Source of the DNA: Tangfeifania sp.
GTDB lineage: Bacteria; Bacteroidota; Bacteroidia; Bacteroidales; Prolixibacteraceae
Assembly: GCA_018400515.1 (NCBI GenBank)
Contig: JAGYMR010000049.1
Location: 1-13,922 of the forward strand
Length of the DNA stretch: 13,922 nt
Direction of reading: 5' to 3'
In this document: positions 6,663-13,922 of the stretch, one piece after another
Position numbering within the stretch: position 1 is the stretch's first letter
Layout of the letters: every line of letters starts with the position of its first letter
Position numbers and translations under genes: made by a program
The notes under the pieces: generated by a model
Told to the model about the DNA's origin: nothing
What the model saw: the letters and a program-made list of their open reading frames with translations, nothing else
The model's database searches: none

Positions 6663-8046
6663 TGTTTTTCGTTTTCAGTACATCAACAATTTGTTCCCCG
6701 ATAGCATAAATATCTCCTGCCCCGAGGGTGAGTACAACTTCGGTCGGCTGCTCTCTCAGGAAAGCAGAGACTTCGGCTTTTTCCAGCATCCATTTTTTTT
6801 CATTTTTGATCCTTTCAAAAATTATTTCTGAGGAGACGCCCGGAATCGGTTCTTCCCGGGCAGGGTATATAGGTGTCAGAATCACTTCGTCGAGCAACCC
6901 GAGGCTGGCAGCAAATCCGGCTGCAAAATCGCGGGTCCGCGAATAGAGGTGTGGCTGAAAAATGCCGGTGATCTTCCGTCCGGGATACAATGCTTTTACC
7001 GAGGAGATCATTGCCTCGAGTTCCGCCGGGTGGTGGGCATAATCGTCGATGTATACCTGGCGGCTGCTTTTATACTGAACATCGAACCGGCGCACCACGC
7101 CTCTGAAATTCCCCAGGCCGTTTCTTATTTCCGTGGCCGTGGCACCGGTCAGCCAGGCCAGGGCGGCTGCCGCCACGGCATTTTCAACATTGATGAGTCC
7201 CGGAACTGTCAGGCTGCAACCGGTAATGGGATCTCCGGGGGTAATAATATCGAACCGGTAATACCCTCCTTCCCCGGTTAAACGGATGCTTTCCGCCCTG
7301 AAATCGGCCGTTCCTTCCAGGGCATACGAAAACAGTTGTGCCGGAGTCTTCCGGGTATCCAGCGCCACCCCTTTTTTCACGACCAGCTTCCCGTCCGGTT
7401 TTATTTGTCCGATAAATTTTTCGAAGGAGCCGGTAATTTTTTCTTTTTCACCGTAAATATCCAGGTGATCGGCATCGATGGAGGTGATCAGGGCCATTTG
7501 GGGAAACAGGTGCAAAAAGGAGCGGTCAAATTCATCGGCCTCTGCCACAATCCAGGGGGATGCTTCCGGGGGCAGGAGGAGGTTGCTTTCGAAATTTTTG
7601 GAAATGCCTCCCAGAAAGGCCCCGCATCCCGCTTTGGTTTCATTGAGGATGGTAGCCACCATGGTGCTGACCGTGGTTTTTCCGTGAGTTCCGGCAACGG
7701 CAATCCCCATTTTTTCGTTACAGATCAGCCCGAGCACTTTGGCCCGCTTCAGCAATCCGATCGGTTTCTCCCTGAACCAGGACAACTCCCTGTGGGTATC
7801 GGGAATGGCCGGGGTAAAAATGGCCAGTGTCTCCCGGGGATTCCACCGGGAGGGGATGTTCCGGATGTCATCATCGTAATGGACATCGATCCCCTGTGCC
7901 TGTAAGGCTTCGGTCAGGGCCGTGGGGGTGCTGTCATAGCCCGCCACGTTCCGGCCGGTGTATTTGAAATAGCGGGCGAGCGCACTCATGCCGATTCCTC
8001 CGATCCCGAGGAAGTAGACATTTTTTATGTTTTGAAGGTTGTTCAT
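6652..8046 (-). CDS. murC: UDP-N-acetylmuramate--L-alanine ligase MurC
   Basis: This cytoplasmic Mur ligase (464 residues, normal length) adds L-Ala to UDP-MurNAc using ATP, the first amino acid of the peptidoglycan stem. The N-terminal Rossmann domain shows YFLGIGGIGMSALA (residues 11-24). The central ATPase domain has GTHGKTT (119-125), EADEFDRSF (169-177) and DADHLDIYG (191-199). The C-terminal domain has FRGVVRRFD (314-322) and DDYAHHP (334-340). All expected catalytic and ligand motifs are present. ATG8046 overlaps the murG stop in the four-base arrangement ATGA, typical of coupled translation, and the 3' end overlaps ftsQ. In Escherichia coli ddlB lies between murC and ftsQ; here there is none. 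Confidence 0.98.
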   Translation of the reverse strand: MNNLQNIKNVYFLGIGGIGMSALARYFKYTGRNVAGYDSTPTALTEALQAQGIDVHYDDDIRNIPSRWNPRETLAIFTPAIPDTHRELSWFREKPIGLLKRAKVLGLICNEKMGIAVAGTHGKTTVSTMVATILNETKAGCGAFLGGISKNFESNLLLPPEASPWIVAEADEFDRSFLHLFPQMALITSIDADHLDIYGEKEKITGSFEKFIGQIKPDGKLVVKKGVALDTRKTPAQLFSYALEGTADFRAESIRLTGEGGYYRFDIITPGDPITGCSLTVPGLINVENAVAAAALAWLTGATATEIRNGLGNFRGVVRRFDVQYKSSRQVYIDDYAHHPAELEAMISSVKALYPGRKITGIFQPHLYSRTRDFAAGFAASLGLLDEVILTPIYPAREEPIPGVSSEIIFERIKNEKKWMLEKAEVSAFLREQPTEVVLTLGAGDIYAIGEQIVDVLKTKNNGA

Positions 8047-9146
8047 TTTTTTAAAAGTTTTTCAGCTTCATCAACAATATGCCTGGTCGCGCCGGGTTTG
8101 GCCAGTTTTTTTATGTTTTCCGAAAGCCGGGTGCATTCCCCGGGGTTTTGGATCAGGCGGATCGCTTCGTCCAGCAGCCGTTCGTCGGCCTCATGGTCGG
8201 GAACCATCCTTGCGGCATCTTTTTCAACCAGGGCCGCAGCGTTTTTTGTCTGGTGATCCTCTGCCACATTGGGGCTCGGAACGAAGACGGACGGTTTGCC
8301 GATGATGCACAGTTCGGAGATGGTGCCGGCACCGGCCCTGGTCACAATGACATCGGCCGCAGCATAGGCAAGGTCCATCCGCGAAATAAATTCCACGATC
8401 TTTAAACCGACGGGGGTTTTATCTTTCATTTTTTCGCACATCTCCTGGTAGTAAAGGGAACCGGTTTGCCAGAGCACCTGGACCCTGCCCGTTCTGACCT
8501 TTTCCGCGTTTTTCAGCATCGCATTGTTAATGGAGCGGGCTCCCAGGCTTCCGCCCAGGATGAGTATAACTTTTTTGTTTTCGTCCAGGCCGAAAAAGGC
8601 ACGTGCCTTCTTTTGACTTCCGGGTTGTGCGGTCAGGTCTTCGCGCACCGGGTTGCCGGTCAGAACGATTTTTTCCTCCGGGAACCAGCGGTTCATTTTT
8701 TCGTAAGCCACACAAATGGCACCGGCTTTTTTTCCCAGGAGTTTATTGGTTATTCCGGCATAGGAGTTCTGCTCCTGAATGAGTGTGGGGATCCCTTTAC
8801 GACTGGCTGCCCTCAGGAGGGGACCGCTTGCAAAGCCCCCGACCCCGATGACCACCTGGGGTTGAAAATCCCGGATGATCTTTTTTGCCCGGGAGATGCT
8901 TTTTAACAACCCGGTCAGGAAAGTTATCATTTTCAGTCCCGGTTTCCGGGGGAGCCCGGTTACCGGCAGTCCGGTGATTTTATAGCCTGCGGCCGGGACT
9001 TTTTCCATTTCCATCCGTCCGAGGGCCCCCACAAACAAAATCTCCGCATCCTGTGACCGGGCTTTTATTTCGTTTGCAATGGCCAGGGCCGGGAAGATAT
9101 GTCCGCCGGTACCACCACCACTAATTATGACGCGTTCAATCCTCAT
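8043..9146 (-). CDS. murG: Undecaprenyl-PP-MurNAc-pentapeptide N-acetylglucosaminyltransferase MurG
   Basis: This GT-B-fold glycosyltransferase (367 residues) sits on the inner membrane face and transfers GlcNAc from UDP-GlcNAc to lipid I, giving lipid II. The first glycine loop ISGGGTGGHIFPAL lies at residues 8-21, the second GVGGFASGP at 101-109, and GGSLGARSIN at 198-207. The donor-binding region VTRAGAGTISEL is at 268-279 and AEDHQTKNA at 295-303. LQEQNS-type acceptor-site residues appear as LIQEQNSYAG (122-131). The start is fixed by the N-terminal glycine loop and an in-frame TAA shortly upstream. It is preceded by the longest intergenic gap of the minus-strand block (97 bases after ftsW) and ends in an ATGA overlap with murC. 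Confidence 0.98.
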   Translation of the reverse strand: MRIERVIISGGGTGGHIFPALAIANEIKARSQDAEILFVGALGRMEMEKVPAAGYKITGLPVTGLPRKPGLKMITFLTGLLKSISRAKKIIRDFQPQVVIGVGGFASGPLLRAASRKGIPTLIQEQNSYAGITNKLLGKKAGAICVAYEKMNRWFPEEKIVLTGNPVREDLTAQPGSQKKARAFFGLDENKKVILILGGSLGARSINNAMLKNAEKVRTGRVQVLWQTGSLYYQEMCEKMKDKTPVGLKIVEFISRMDLAYAAADVIVTRAGAGTISELCIIGKPSVFVPSPNVAEDHQTKNAAALVEKDAARMVPDHEADERLLDEAIRLIQNPGECTRLSENIKKLAKPGATRHIVDEAEKLLKK

Positions 9147-9243
9147 TCGATATTTTTAAATCTGCTTTGCGCTGTTCAACATCTCAAATACTGTTTCCAC
9201 GGTTTTCCGAAGGTTTTTCCGGAGCCGGGATGTTTGTTTTATC

Positions 9244-10446
9244 TTATTTTTCAATTTCATAATCTTCGTCAGGCATGTTCACCTGAACGGCTGGTATCTG
9301 GTTTTCACGGTTATTCTGGTTCTGGTAGCTGACACTCAGGATGCATCCAAAGGCCGCCGAGGTAAAGATAAGGGAAGTTCCCCCCAGGCTCATCCAGGGC
9401 AGCGGCTGGCCGGTGACCGGCAGGATTCCCGCGGAAACGCCAATATTGATCATGGCCTGGAATACCAGCACCAATGAGAGGCCGGTAACCAGGAAAGCCG
9501 GGAATGTGCGGGTGGAGCGCCGCACGATCACAATGCTCCTGAAGAAGAATATCAGGTATAAAAACAACACCAAGATTCCGCCGAGCAATCCATACTCCTC
9601 AACGATGATGGCATAGATAAAGTCGTTGTACGCCGCTGCCATGTAATTGCTGACATCGGAATGCCCGGGTCCCTTGCCCAGGAATCCCCCTTCGTAAATG
9701 GCCAGTTTGGCATAATCGGCCTGGGTGATCCCCTTCTCTGAATCGGGATCGCCATTGATGAAGCGGTCGATCCGCCCTTTCACCGTATGGATGCGTGCCG
9801 GGGCCCCGGGAAACTGACCGGCCAGGAAATAGAGAAGGGCCACCAGTAAAATACCGGCTCCGATAACGGAGAAGAGGTATTTATAAGCAATGCGCCCCAC
9901 AAACATCATAGTCAGGATGGTTGCGAACAGCAGTGCAGCGGATGAAAAGTCAGCGATAAAAATGAGTCCGCAAACAATGGCGGCGTGGATGAATATCCGC
10001 CAGAAGGCTTTTTTGAGGTCTCCCTTTGTCTTTTGATTTTTTCCCAGCACTTTGGCTGTAAAAAGGATCAGCGAGATCTTTGCTACTTCGGCGGGCTGGA
10101 AAGAGATGAATCCCAGGTCGAGGGTTCGTCCGCTTCCCTGGGATATCCCGGCAAATTTTAATACCACCGCCGTAAAAAGGAGGCCGATGCTGAAATAGAT
10201 CAGCAGGTTGGCCAGGATGGCATAGATCCTGACCGAAACAAAATGGACCATTACCAGCATAACGGCGATCCCGGCCCCCAGGAAAAAGAGCTGGCGGACC
10301 AGAAAATAGAGGGTGTTTCCCTCCGCCTGGCGGTAGGCAAGAGCTCCCGTGGAGCTGTAAACGATCAGCAGTGACAGCAGGGAGAGCAAAAGCAGGACAA
10401 TCCATATGACCCGGTCGCCTCTGAATATGTTGGACGGTGGAAACAT
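9244..10446 (-). CDS. ftsW: SEDS-family septal peptidoglycan glycosyltransferase FtsW
   Basis: This 400-residue polytopic inner-membrane protein polymerises lipid II at the division site with a class B penicillin-binding protein. About ten hydrophobic segments are visible. SEDS signatures are GSGRTLDLGFISFQPAEVAK (residues 104-123; usual form GARRWI...FQPSE.AK), the extracytoplasmic loop with DYAKLAIYEGGFLGKGPGHS (244-263), DFIYAIIVEEYGLLGG (275-290), and PVTGQPLPWMSLGGTS (343-358). FtsW is favoured over RodA because of its position between murD and murG in a division cluster; sequence alone separates the two poorly. It begins ten bases after the murD stop. The C-terminal 25 residues are hydrophilic and acidic and may be cytoplasmic. 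Confidence 0.95.
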   Translation of the reverse strand: MFPPSNIFRGDRVIWIVLLLLSLLSLLIVYSSTGALAYRQAEGNTLYFLVRQLFFLGAGIAVMLVMVHFVSVRIYAILANLLIYFSIGLLFTAVVLKFAGISQGSGRTLDLGFISFQPAEVAKISLILFTAKVLGKNQKTKGDLKKAFWRIFIHAAIVCGLIFIADFSSAALLFATILTMMFVGRIAYKYLFSVIGAGILLVALLYFLAGQFPGAPARIHTVKGRIDRFINGDPDSEKGITQADYAKLAIYEGGFLGKGPGHSDVSNYMAAAYNDFIYAIIVEEYGLLGGILVLFLYLIFFFRSIVIVRRSTRTFPAFLVTGLSLVLVFQAMINIGVSAGILPVTGQPLPWMSLGGTSLIFTSAAFGCILSVSYQNQNNRENQIPAVQVNMPDEDYEIEK

Positions 10447-10456
10447 GGCGGTGTTT

Positions 10457-11794
10457 TTATAAGTTTTTTACCTCTTTTTTAAATTGGTTGCCGCGGTCTT
10501 CATAGTTTTCAAACAGGTCAAAACTGGCACAGGCGGGGGAGAGCAAAACCGTATCCCCGTTGCGGGCCAGGTAATAAGCCGCTTTTACGGCCTCCTCCAT
10601 GCCGGAGGCATCCACCACATTTTTAGCTTTCCCGTCGAAAGCTTCATGAAGCTTGCGGTTATCCTTTCCCAGGCAGACAATGGCTTTTACTTTCTCTTTT
10701 ACCAGGGCGTAAAGCATGGAGTAATCGTTTCCCTTGTCGATTCCGCCGGCAATCCAGACAATCGGTTTTTGAATGCTTTCAAGGGCATACCAGGTGGAAT
10801 TCACATTGGTCGCCTTCGAATCATTCACAAATTCGATTCCATGGACCTTCAGGAAATGTTCCAGCCGGTGTTCCACACCCCGGAAACCGGCGAGCTGCTC
10901 CCTGAGTTTTTCGCTGCGGATTTCCAGAACCATGCTGGCTATGCCTGCTGCCATGGAGTTGTAGGTGTTGTGTTTTCCCTGTAATGATAAATCAAGTATT
11001 GACATATTGAATTGTTTTTGTTTTATATTTATAACCATATGCTCTTTCACAACTCCTGCCCCAGGCACTGGCGGGGGGCCAAAGCCGAAGGGGACCGGAA
11101 CAGAAGCGATGGTTCTTTTTTTCAGTTCTTTTTGAATGATCGTGTCATCGGCACAGTAGATAAAGAAATCCTTGCTGGTTTGGTTCTGAATGATCCTGAA
11201 TTTGGAATCGATGTAGTTTTGCATGTTGCAGCTGTAGCGGTCGAGGTGATCAGGGGTGATGTTAAGCAGCACCGCCACATCGGCCCTGAAATCGTACATT
11301 CCGTCCAGCTGGAAGCTGCTGACCTCAATGACATAAATGTCGTGAGGATCTTCGGCCACCTGCCAGGCAAAACTGTGCCCGATGTTTCCGGCAAGTCCGG
11401 CGTCGAACCCGGCATTTTTCAGAATGCTGTGGGTGAGCAGGGTCGTGGTTGTTTTGCCGTTGCTTCCGGTGATACAGATCGTTTTGGCCCGGGTATACAT
11501 TCCGGCAAATTCAATTTCGGAAATCACCGGGATTCCTTTTTGCTTTAACTCCCGGATCAGTGGTGCATTGTCCGGAATACCGGGGCTTTTCACCACGGTC
11601 CCGGCGGTCCTGATGATCTCCGCCGAATGTTTGCCCTCCTCGAAGCTGATCGCTCTTTCCAGGAGGATGGATCTGTATTTTTCCTTGATTTTCCCGGCAT
11701 CGGAGACAAAGACCTCCAGTCCCTGCTTTTGTGCAAGGATGGCGGAGCCTACTCCGCTTTCGCCTGCTCCCAGTATGATTGTTCTCTTTCTCAA
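10457..11794 (-). CDS. murD: UDP-N-acetylmuramoylalanine--D-glutamate ligase MurD
   Basis: This cytoplasmic Mur ligase (445 residues) adds D-Glu to UDP-MurNAc-L-Ala. The N-terminal domain shows IILGAGESGVGSA (residues 6-18) and VVKSPGIP (67-74). The ATPase domain has ITGSNGKTTTT (108-118), VSSFQL (158-163) and NITPDHLDRY (178-187). The C-terminal domain has FRGVEHRLE (304-312), NDSKATN (324-330) and SPACASFDLF followed by NYEDRG (419-435). The start codon is TTG (complement of 11792-11794), one base after the mraY stop. An in-frame TAA a few codons upstream excludes a longer form, and the next Met in frame is residue 99, too late for the fold. TTG plus the tight junction suggests translation depends on re-initiation after mraY. 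Confidence 0.97.
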   Translation of the reverse strand: MRKRTIILGAGESGVGSAILAQKQGLEVFVSDAGKIKEKYRSILLERAISFEEGKHSAEIIRTAGTVVKSPGIPDNAPLIRELKQKGIPVISEIEFAGMYTRAKTICITGSNGKTTTTLLTHSILKNAGFDAGLAGNIGHSFAWQVAEDPHDIYVIEVSSFQLDGMYDFRADVAVLLNITPDHLDRYSCNMQNYIDSKFRIIQNQTSKDFFIYCADDTIIQKELKKRTIASVPVPFGFGPPPVPGAGVVKEHMVINIKQKQFNMSILDLSLQGKHNTYNSMAAGIASMVLEIRSEKLREQLAGFRGVEHRLEHFLKVHGIEFVNDSKATNVNSTWYALESIQKPIVWIAGGIDKGNDYSMLYALVKEKVKAIVCLGKDNRKLHEAFDGKAKNVVDASGMEEAVKAAYYLARNGDTVLLSPACASFDLFENYEDRGNQFKKEVKNL

Positions 11795-11795
11795 A

Positions 11796-13046
11796 TTACC
11801 TGATTTTTAACGTTGCAATGGTGATTACGGCCAGTATAATTCCCACGATCCAGAAACGGGTAGTGATTTTGGGTTCGGGTATCCCCTTTTTCTGGTAGTG
11901 ATGATGTATCGGGCTCATCAGAAACAACCTTTTCCCTTCCCCGGTCCTTTTTTTGGTATATTTAAACCAGGAGACCTGGAGCATTACCGAGAGGCTTTCC
12001 ACCAGAAAGATTCCGCACAGGAGGGGGATCAGGATCTCTTTCCGGATAATTACGGAGAAGACGGCCAGGATGCCGCCGAGTGCCAGGCTTCCCGTATCTC
12101 CCATAAAAACTTGTGCCGGATAAGAGTTATACCATAAAAAGCCGACGGTGGCACCGGCAAAAGCGGCGACAAAGACCGTCAGTTCCCCGATGCGGGGGAT
12201 GTACATGATGTTCAGGTAGTCGGCATAGATAATGTTCCCGCTCACGTAGGCCAGCACCCCCAGTGTTACGCCGCTGATGGCCGAGGTACCTGCAGCAAGG
12301 CCGTCGAGGCCGTCGGTCAGGTTGGCGGCATTGGAAACCGCGGTGATGATCAGAATGATCACCAGCGCATAGATAATCCATTTCAGCCATTCATACTTCT
12401 CTCCTGTGGCCGGGACCAGCCATTTATAATCAAATTCATTTTTTTTGAAAAAGGGGATGGTGGTTTTGGTCGATTTTACATCTTTGGTGACGTAGGTAAT
12501 GTTTTGCTCCCCGGTTTCCGGGTCGATCTCGATGTGCTGCAGTTCCTCTCCGCCGGCGTCTTTTACGTGTTGCCGGACCTTCACCTCATCGCTCAGGAAG
12601 AGGGTGGCGGCCACAAAAAGGCCCAGGCTGATCTGTCCCAGGATCTTGAATTTTCCTGCCAGTCCCTTCTTATTTTTCAGAAATACCTTGATATAATCAT
12701 CGATGAAGCCGATGAGGCCGAGGAAAGCCGTTGTTGTGAGCATCAGCAGGATATATACATTGTCGAGCCGGGCAAAAAGCAGGGTCGGGATGATGATGGC
12801 GGAAAGGATGATGAGGCCGCCCATGGTGGGTGTTCCCTTTTTTTGCATTTGACCCTCCAGTCCCAGGTCACGCACCTCTTCCCCGATCTGTTTTTTTCGC
12901 AGGAAAAGGATCACTTTTTTCCCGAAGGCGGTGGTAATGATCAGTGACAAAATAATGGCTGCCCCGGACCGGGAAGAGATGTAGGGGAGCATCCCCCATC
13001 CCGGGATGTCATATCCTGCCAGTAGTTCATACAAATAGTAAATCAT
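11796..13046 (-). CDS. mraY: Phospho-N-acetylmuramoyl-pentapeptide transferase MraY
   Basis: This integral membrane enzyme (416 residues) transfers phospho-MurNAc-pentapeptide to undecaprenyl phosphate, making lipid I. Key motifs are GTPTMGG (residues 71-77), DDYIK (116-120), NLTDGLDGL (242-250), [12 protein letters not shown] (314-325) and [12 protein letters not shown] (377-388), which together include the Mg-binding Asp residues and the HHH motif. It is about 55 residues longer than the Escherichia coli enzyme (about 360). The extra length is a hydrophilic stretch at about residues 153-218, after the DDYIK loop and one membrane span, which I remember as usual in Bacteroidota. The gene lies 12 bases after the murE stop. 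No murF separates murE and mraY, unlike the classical order. Confidence 0.98.
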   Translation of the reverse strand: MIYYLYELLAGYDIPGWGMLPYISSRSGAAIILSLIITTAFGKKVILFLRKKQIGEEVRDLGLEGQMQKKGTPTMGGLIILSAIIIPTLLFARLDNVYILLMLTTTAFLGLIGFIDDYIKVFLKNKKGLAGKFKILGQISLGLFVAATLFLSDEVKVRQHVKDAGGEELQHIEIDPETGEQNITYVTKDVKSTKTTIPFFKKNEFDYKWLVPATGEKYEWLKWIIYALVIILIITAVSNAANLTDGLDGLAAGTSAISGVTLGVLAYVSGNIIYADYLNIMYIPRIGELTVFVAAFAGATVGFLWYNSYPAQVFMGDTGSLALGGILAVFSVIIRKEILIPLLCGIFLVESLSVMLQVSWFKYTKKRTGEGKRLFLMSPIHHHYQKKGIPEPKITTRFWIVGIILAVITIATLKIR

Positions 13047-13058
13047 GTTTTTTGGTCT

Positions 13059-13922
13059 TTAATCGTTGATTTCGAAACATTTTTTTACTTCTTCCACATC
13101 ATCGAAGTGATGCCGGACGCCGTTCACCTCCTGGTAAGTTTCATGCCCTTTCCCTGCGATAAGAATGATATCTCCGGGCCGGGCCAGGTGTGCCGCTGTT
13201 TTAATGGCTTCGCGCCGGTTTTCGATGGAGATCACTTTTTTCTTCAGGGAGGCATCAATTCCCGTTTCCATATCGCGGATGATCTGTGCCGGTACTTCGC
13301 TGCGGGGGTTGTCTGATGTAAGGATCACCTTATCGCTGGCAAGGACGGCTTCCCGGGCCATTTCGGGCCGTTTGGTTTTATCGCGGTCGCCGCCGGCGCC
13401 CACCACCGTGATCACCTGCTCGCTTCCGCTCCGGATCCCGGAGATGGCATCCAGCACGTTTTTTAGTGCATCCGGAGTATGGGCGTAATCCACAATGGCC
13501 AGCCGGCCATTCGTGCTGCGGATGGTTTCAAAGCGTCCTTTCACCGGTTCGAGGTCGCTGATGTGGGTGAGCACCTCCTCTTCGTTTTGTTCCAGCATTC
13601 GGGCCACGGCAAAGACCGCCACCAGGTTGGCTGCATTGAACCGGCCGACGAAGCGGGTCCATACCTCCCGTTCTGCCAGGCTGAGCATCATTCCGCTGAA
13701 ATGGCTCTCCATCACTTTGCACCGGAAATCGGCCATGGCCCGGGTGGAGTAAGTCCTTACACCCGCCTTTGTGTTCTGGACCATTACCCGGCCGTTTTTA
13801 TCATCGATGTTGGTAAGGGCAAATGCTGAAGCGGGCAGGTCGTCGAAAAATTTTTTCTTGGCTTTGATATACGCTTCAAAAGTTTTGTGGTAATCGAGGT
13901 GGCTGTTGCCCCCGGAATTCAG
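13059..13922 (-). CDS. murE: UDP-N-acetylmuramoyl-tripeptide synthetase MurE, 5' part missing
   Basis: The last 287 residues of MurE are visible; the frame is open to the window edge, so the gene starts outside it, and the ATP P-loop is not seen. Present are [19 protein letters not shown] just inside the edge, then counting from the first visible codon GRFNAANL (93-100), DYAHTPDAL (145-153), [14 protein letters not shown] (173-186), TSDNPRSE (202-209) and [10 protein letters not shown] (255-264). The DNPR motif is the marker for enzymes that add meso-diaminopimelate rather than L-lysine, so the wall is predicted to be of the meso-DAP type. The seven residues at the edge (LNSGGNS) do not fit the usual TNxxxD before HLDYH (see findings). 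It is probably co-transcribed with mraY, 12 bases downstream. Confidence 0.96.
   Translation of the reverse strand: MNSGGNSHLDYHKTFEAYIKAKKKFFDDLPASAFALTNIDDKNGRVMVQNTKAGVRTYSTRAMADFRCKVMESHFSGMMLSLAEREVWTRFVGRFNAANLVAVFAVARMLEQNEEEVLTHISDLEPVKGRFETIRSTNGRLAIVDYAHTPDALKNVLDAISGIRSGSEQVITVVGAGGDRDKTKRPEMAREAVLASDKVILTSDNPRSEVPAQIIRDMETGIDASLKKKVISIENRREAIKTAAHLARPGDIILIAGKGHETYQEVNGVRHHFDDVEEVKKCFEIND

Noticed and set aside
7336..7905. A 189-codon open frame on the plus strand opposite murC
   Set aside because: Antisense to conserved MurC motifs, with no recognisable domain and composition typical of a shadow frame.
9156..9182. Eight-codon ORF (ATG to TAA) on the minus strand before murG
   Set aside because: So short an ORF is expected by chance; it has no convincing start context and no regulatory codon pattern.
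1..13922. Mobile elements, CRISPR arrays, tRNA or rRNA genes, phage or defence genes
   Set aside because: Looked for on both strands by eye. No transposase, integrase, regularly spaced repeats, cloverleaf ends or defence motifs were seen; nearly all bases are in conserved housekeeping genes.

Overview
The window is a stretch of bacterial chromosome carrying most of a division and cell wall (dcw) cluster. Several features point to the Bacteroidota, probably class Bacteroidia. MraY carries a long extra cytoplasmic loop. The downstream FtsZ ends in a tail of the form I remember from that phylum (SIPAYKRK, then a C-terminus ending NSYLHDQVD). A short Asp-rich orphan protein of a type I remember from Bacteroidota sits next door. 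Start codons are preceded by A-rich leaders with no clear Shine-Dalgarno sequence. These assignments come from memory of the families, not from a search.

Layout. Bases 1-1370 hold three plus-strand genes: the 3' end of a cyclophilin-type peptidyl-prolyl isomerase, a stand-alone protein related to the reactivation domain of B12-dependent methionine synthase (MetH), and a 112-residue acidic protein. From the right edge down to 1367 everything is on the minus strand and reads murE (5' end missing), mraY, murD, ftsW, murG, murC, ftsQ, ftsA, ftsZ copy 1, ftsZ copy 2, yqeY-like. The two groups converge and their stop codons overlap at 1367-1370. No transfer or ribosomal RNA, CRISPR array, insertion sequence or phage gene is visible.

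How the genes work together. MurE, MurD and MurC build the UDP-MurNAc-peptide. MraY loads it onto undecaprenyl phosphate, and MurG adds GlcNAc to give lipid II. FtsW polymerises septal glycan. FtsQ links the periplasmic divisome, FtsA tethers FtsZ to the membrane, and FtsZ forms the ring. murF and ddl, which lie in the classical cluster of Escherichia coli, are absent from this stretch. Most junctions overlap or are only a few bases long, so one long co-transcribed and partly translation-coupled unit is likely. Its promoter would lie upstream of murE, outside the window.

The unusual point is the pair of adjacent, clearly different ftsZ genes. Copy 2 (1831-3237) looks canonical. Copy 1 (3268-4614), directly after ftsA, keeps the GTPase core but has lost the IPAYKRK-type C-terminal peptide. 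In its place it has a charge-segregated linker and an aromatic, acidic tail that resembles the membrane-binding tail of FtsA more than that of FtsZ. This is the best candidate here for undescribed biology. The rest is ordinary housekeeping sequence.
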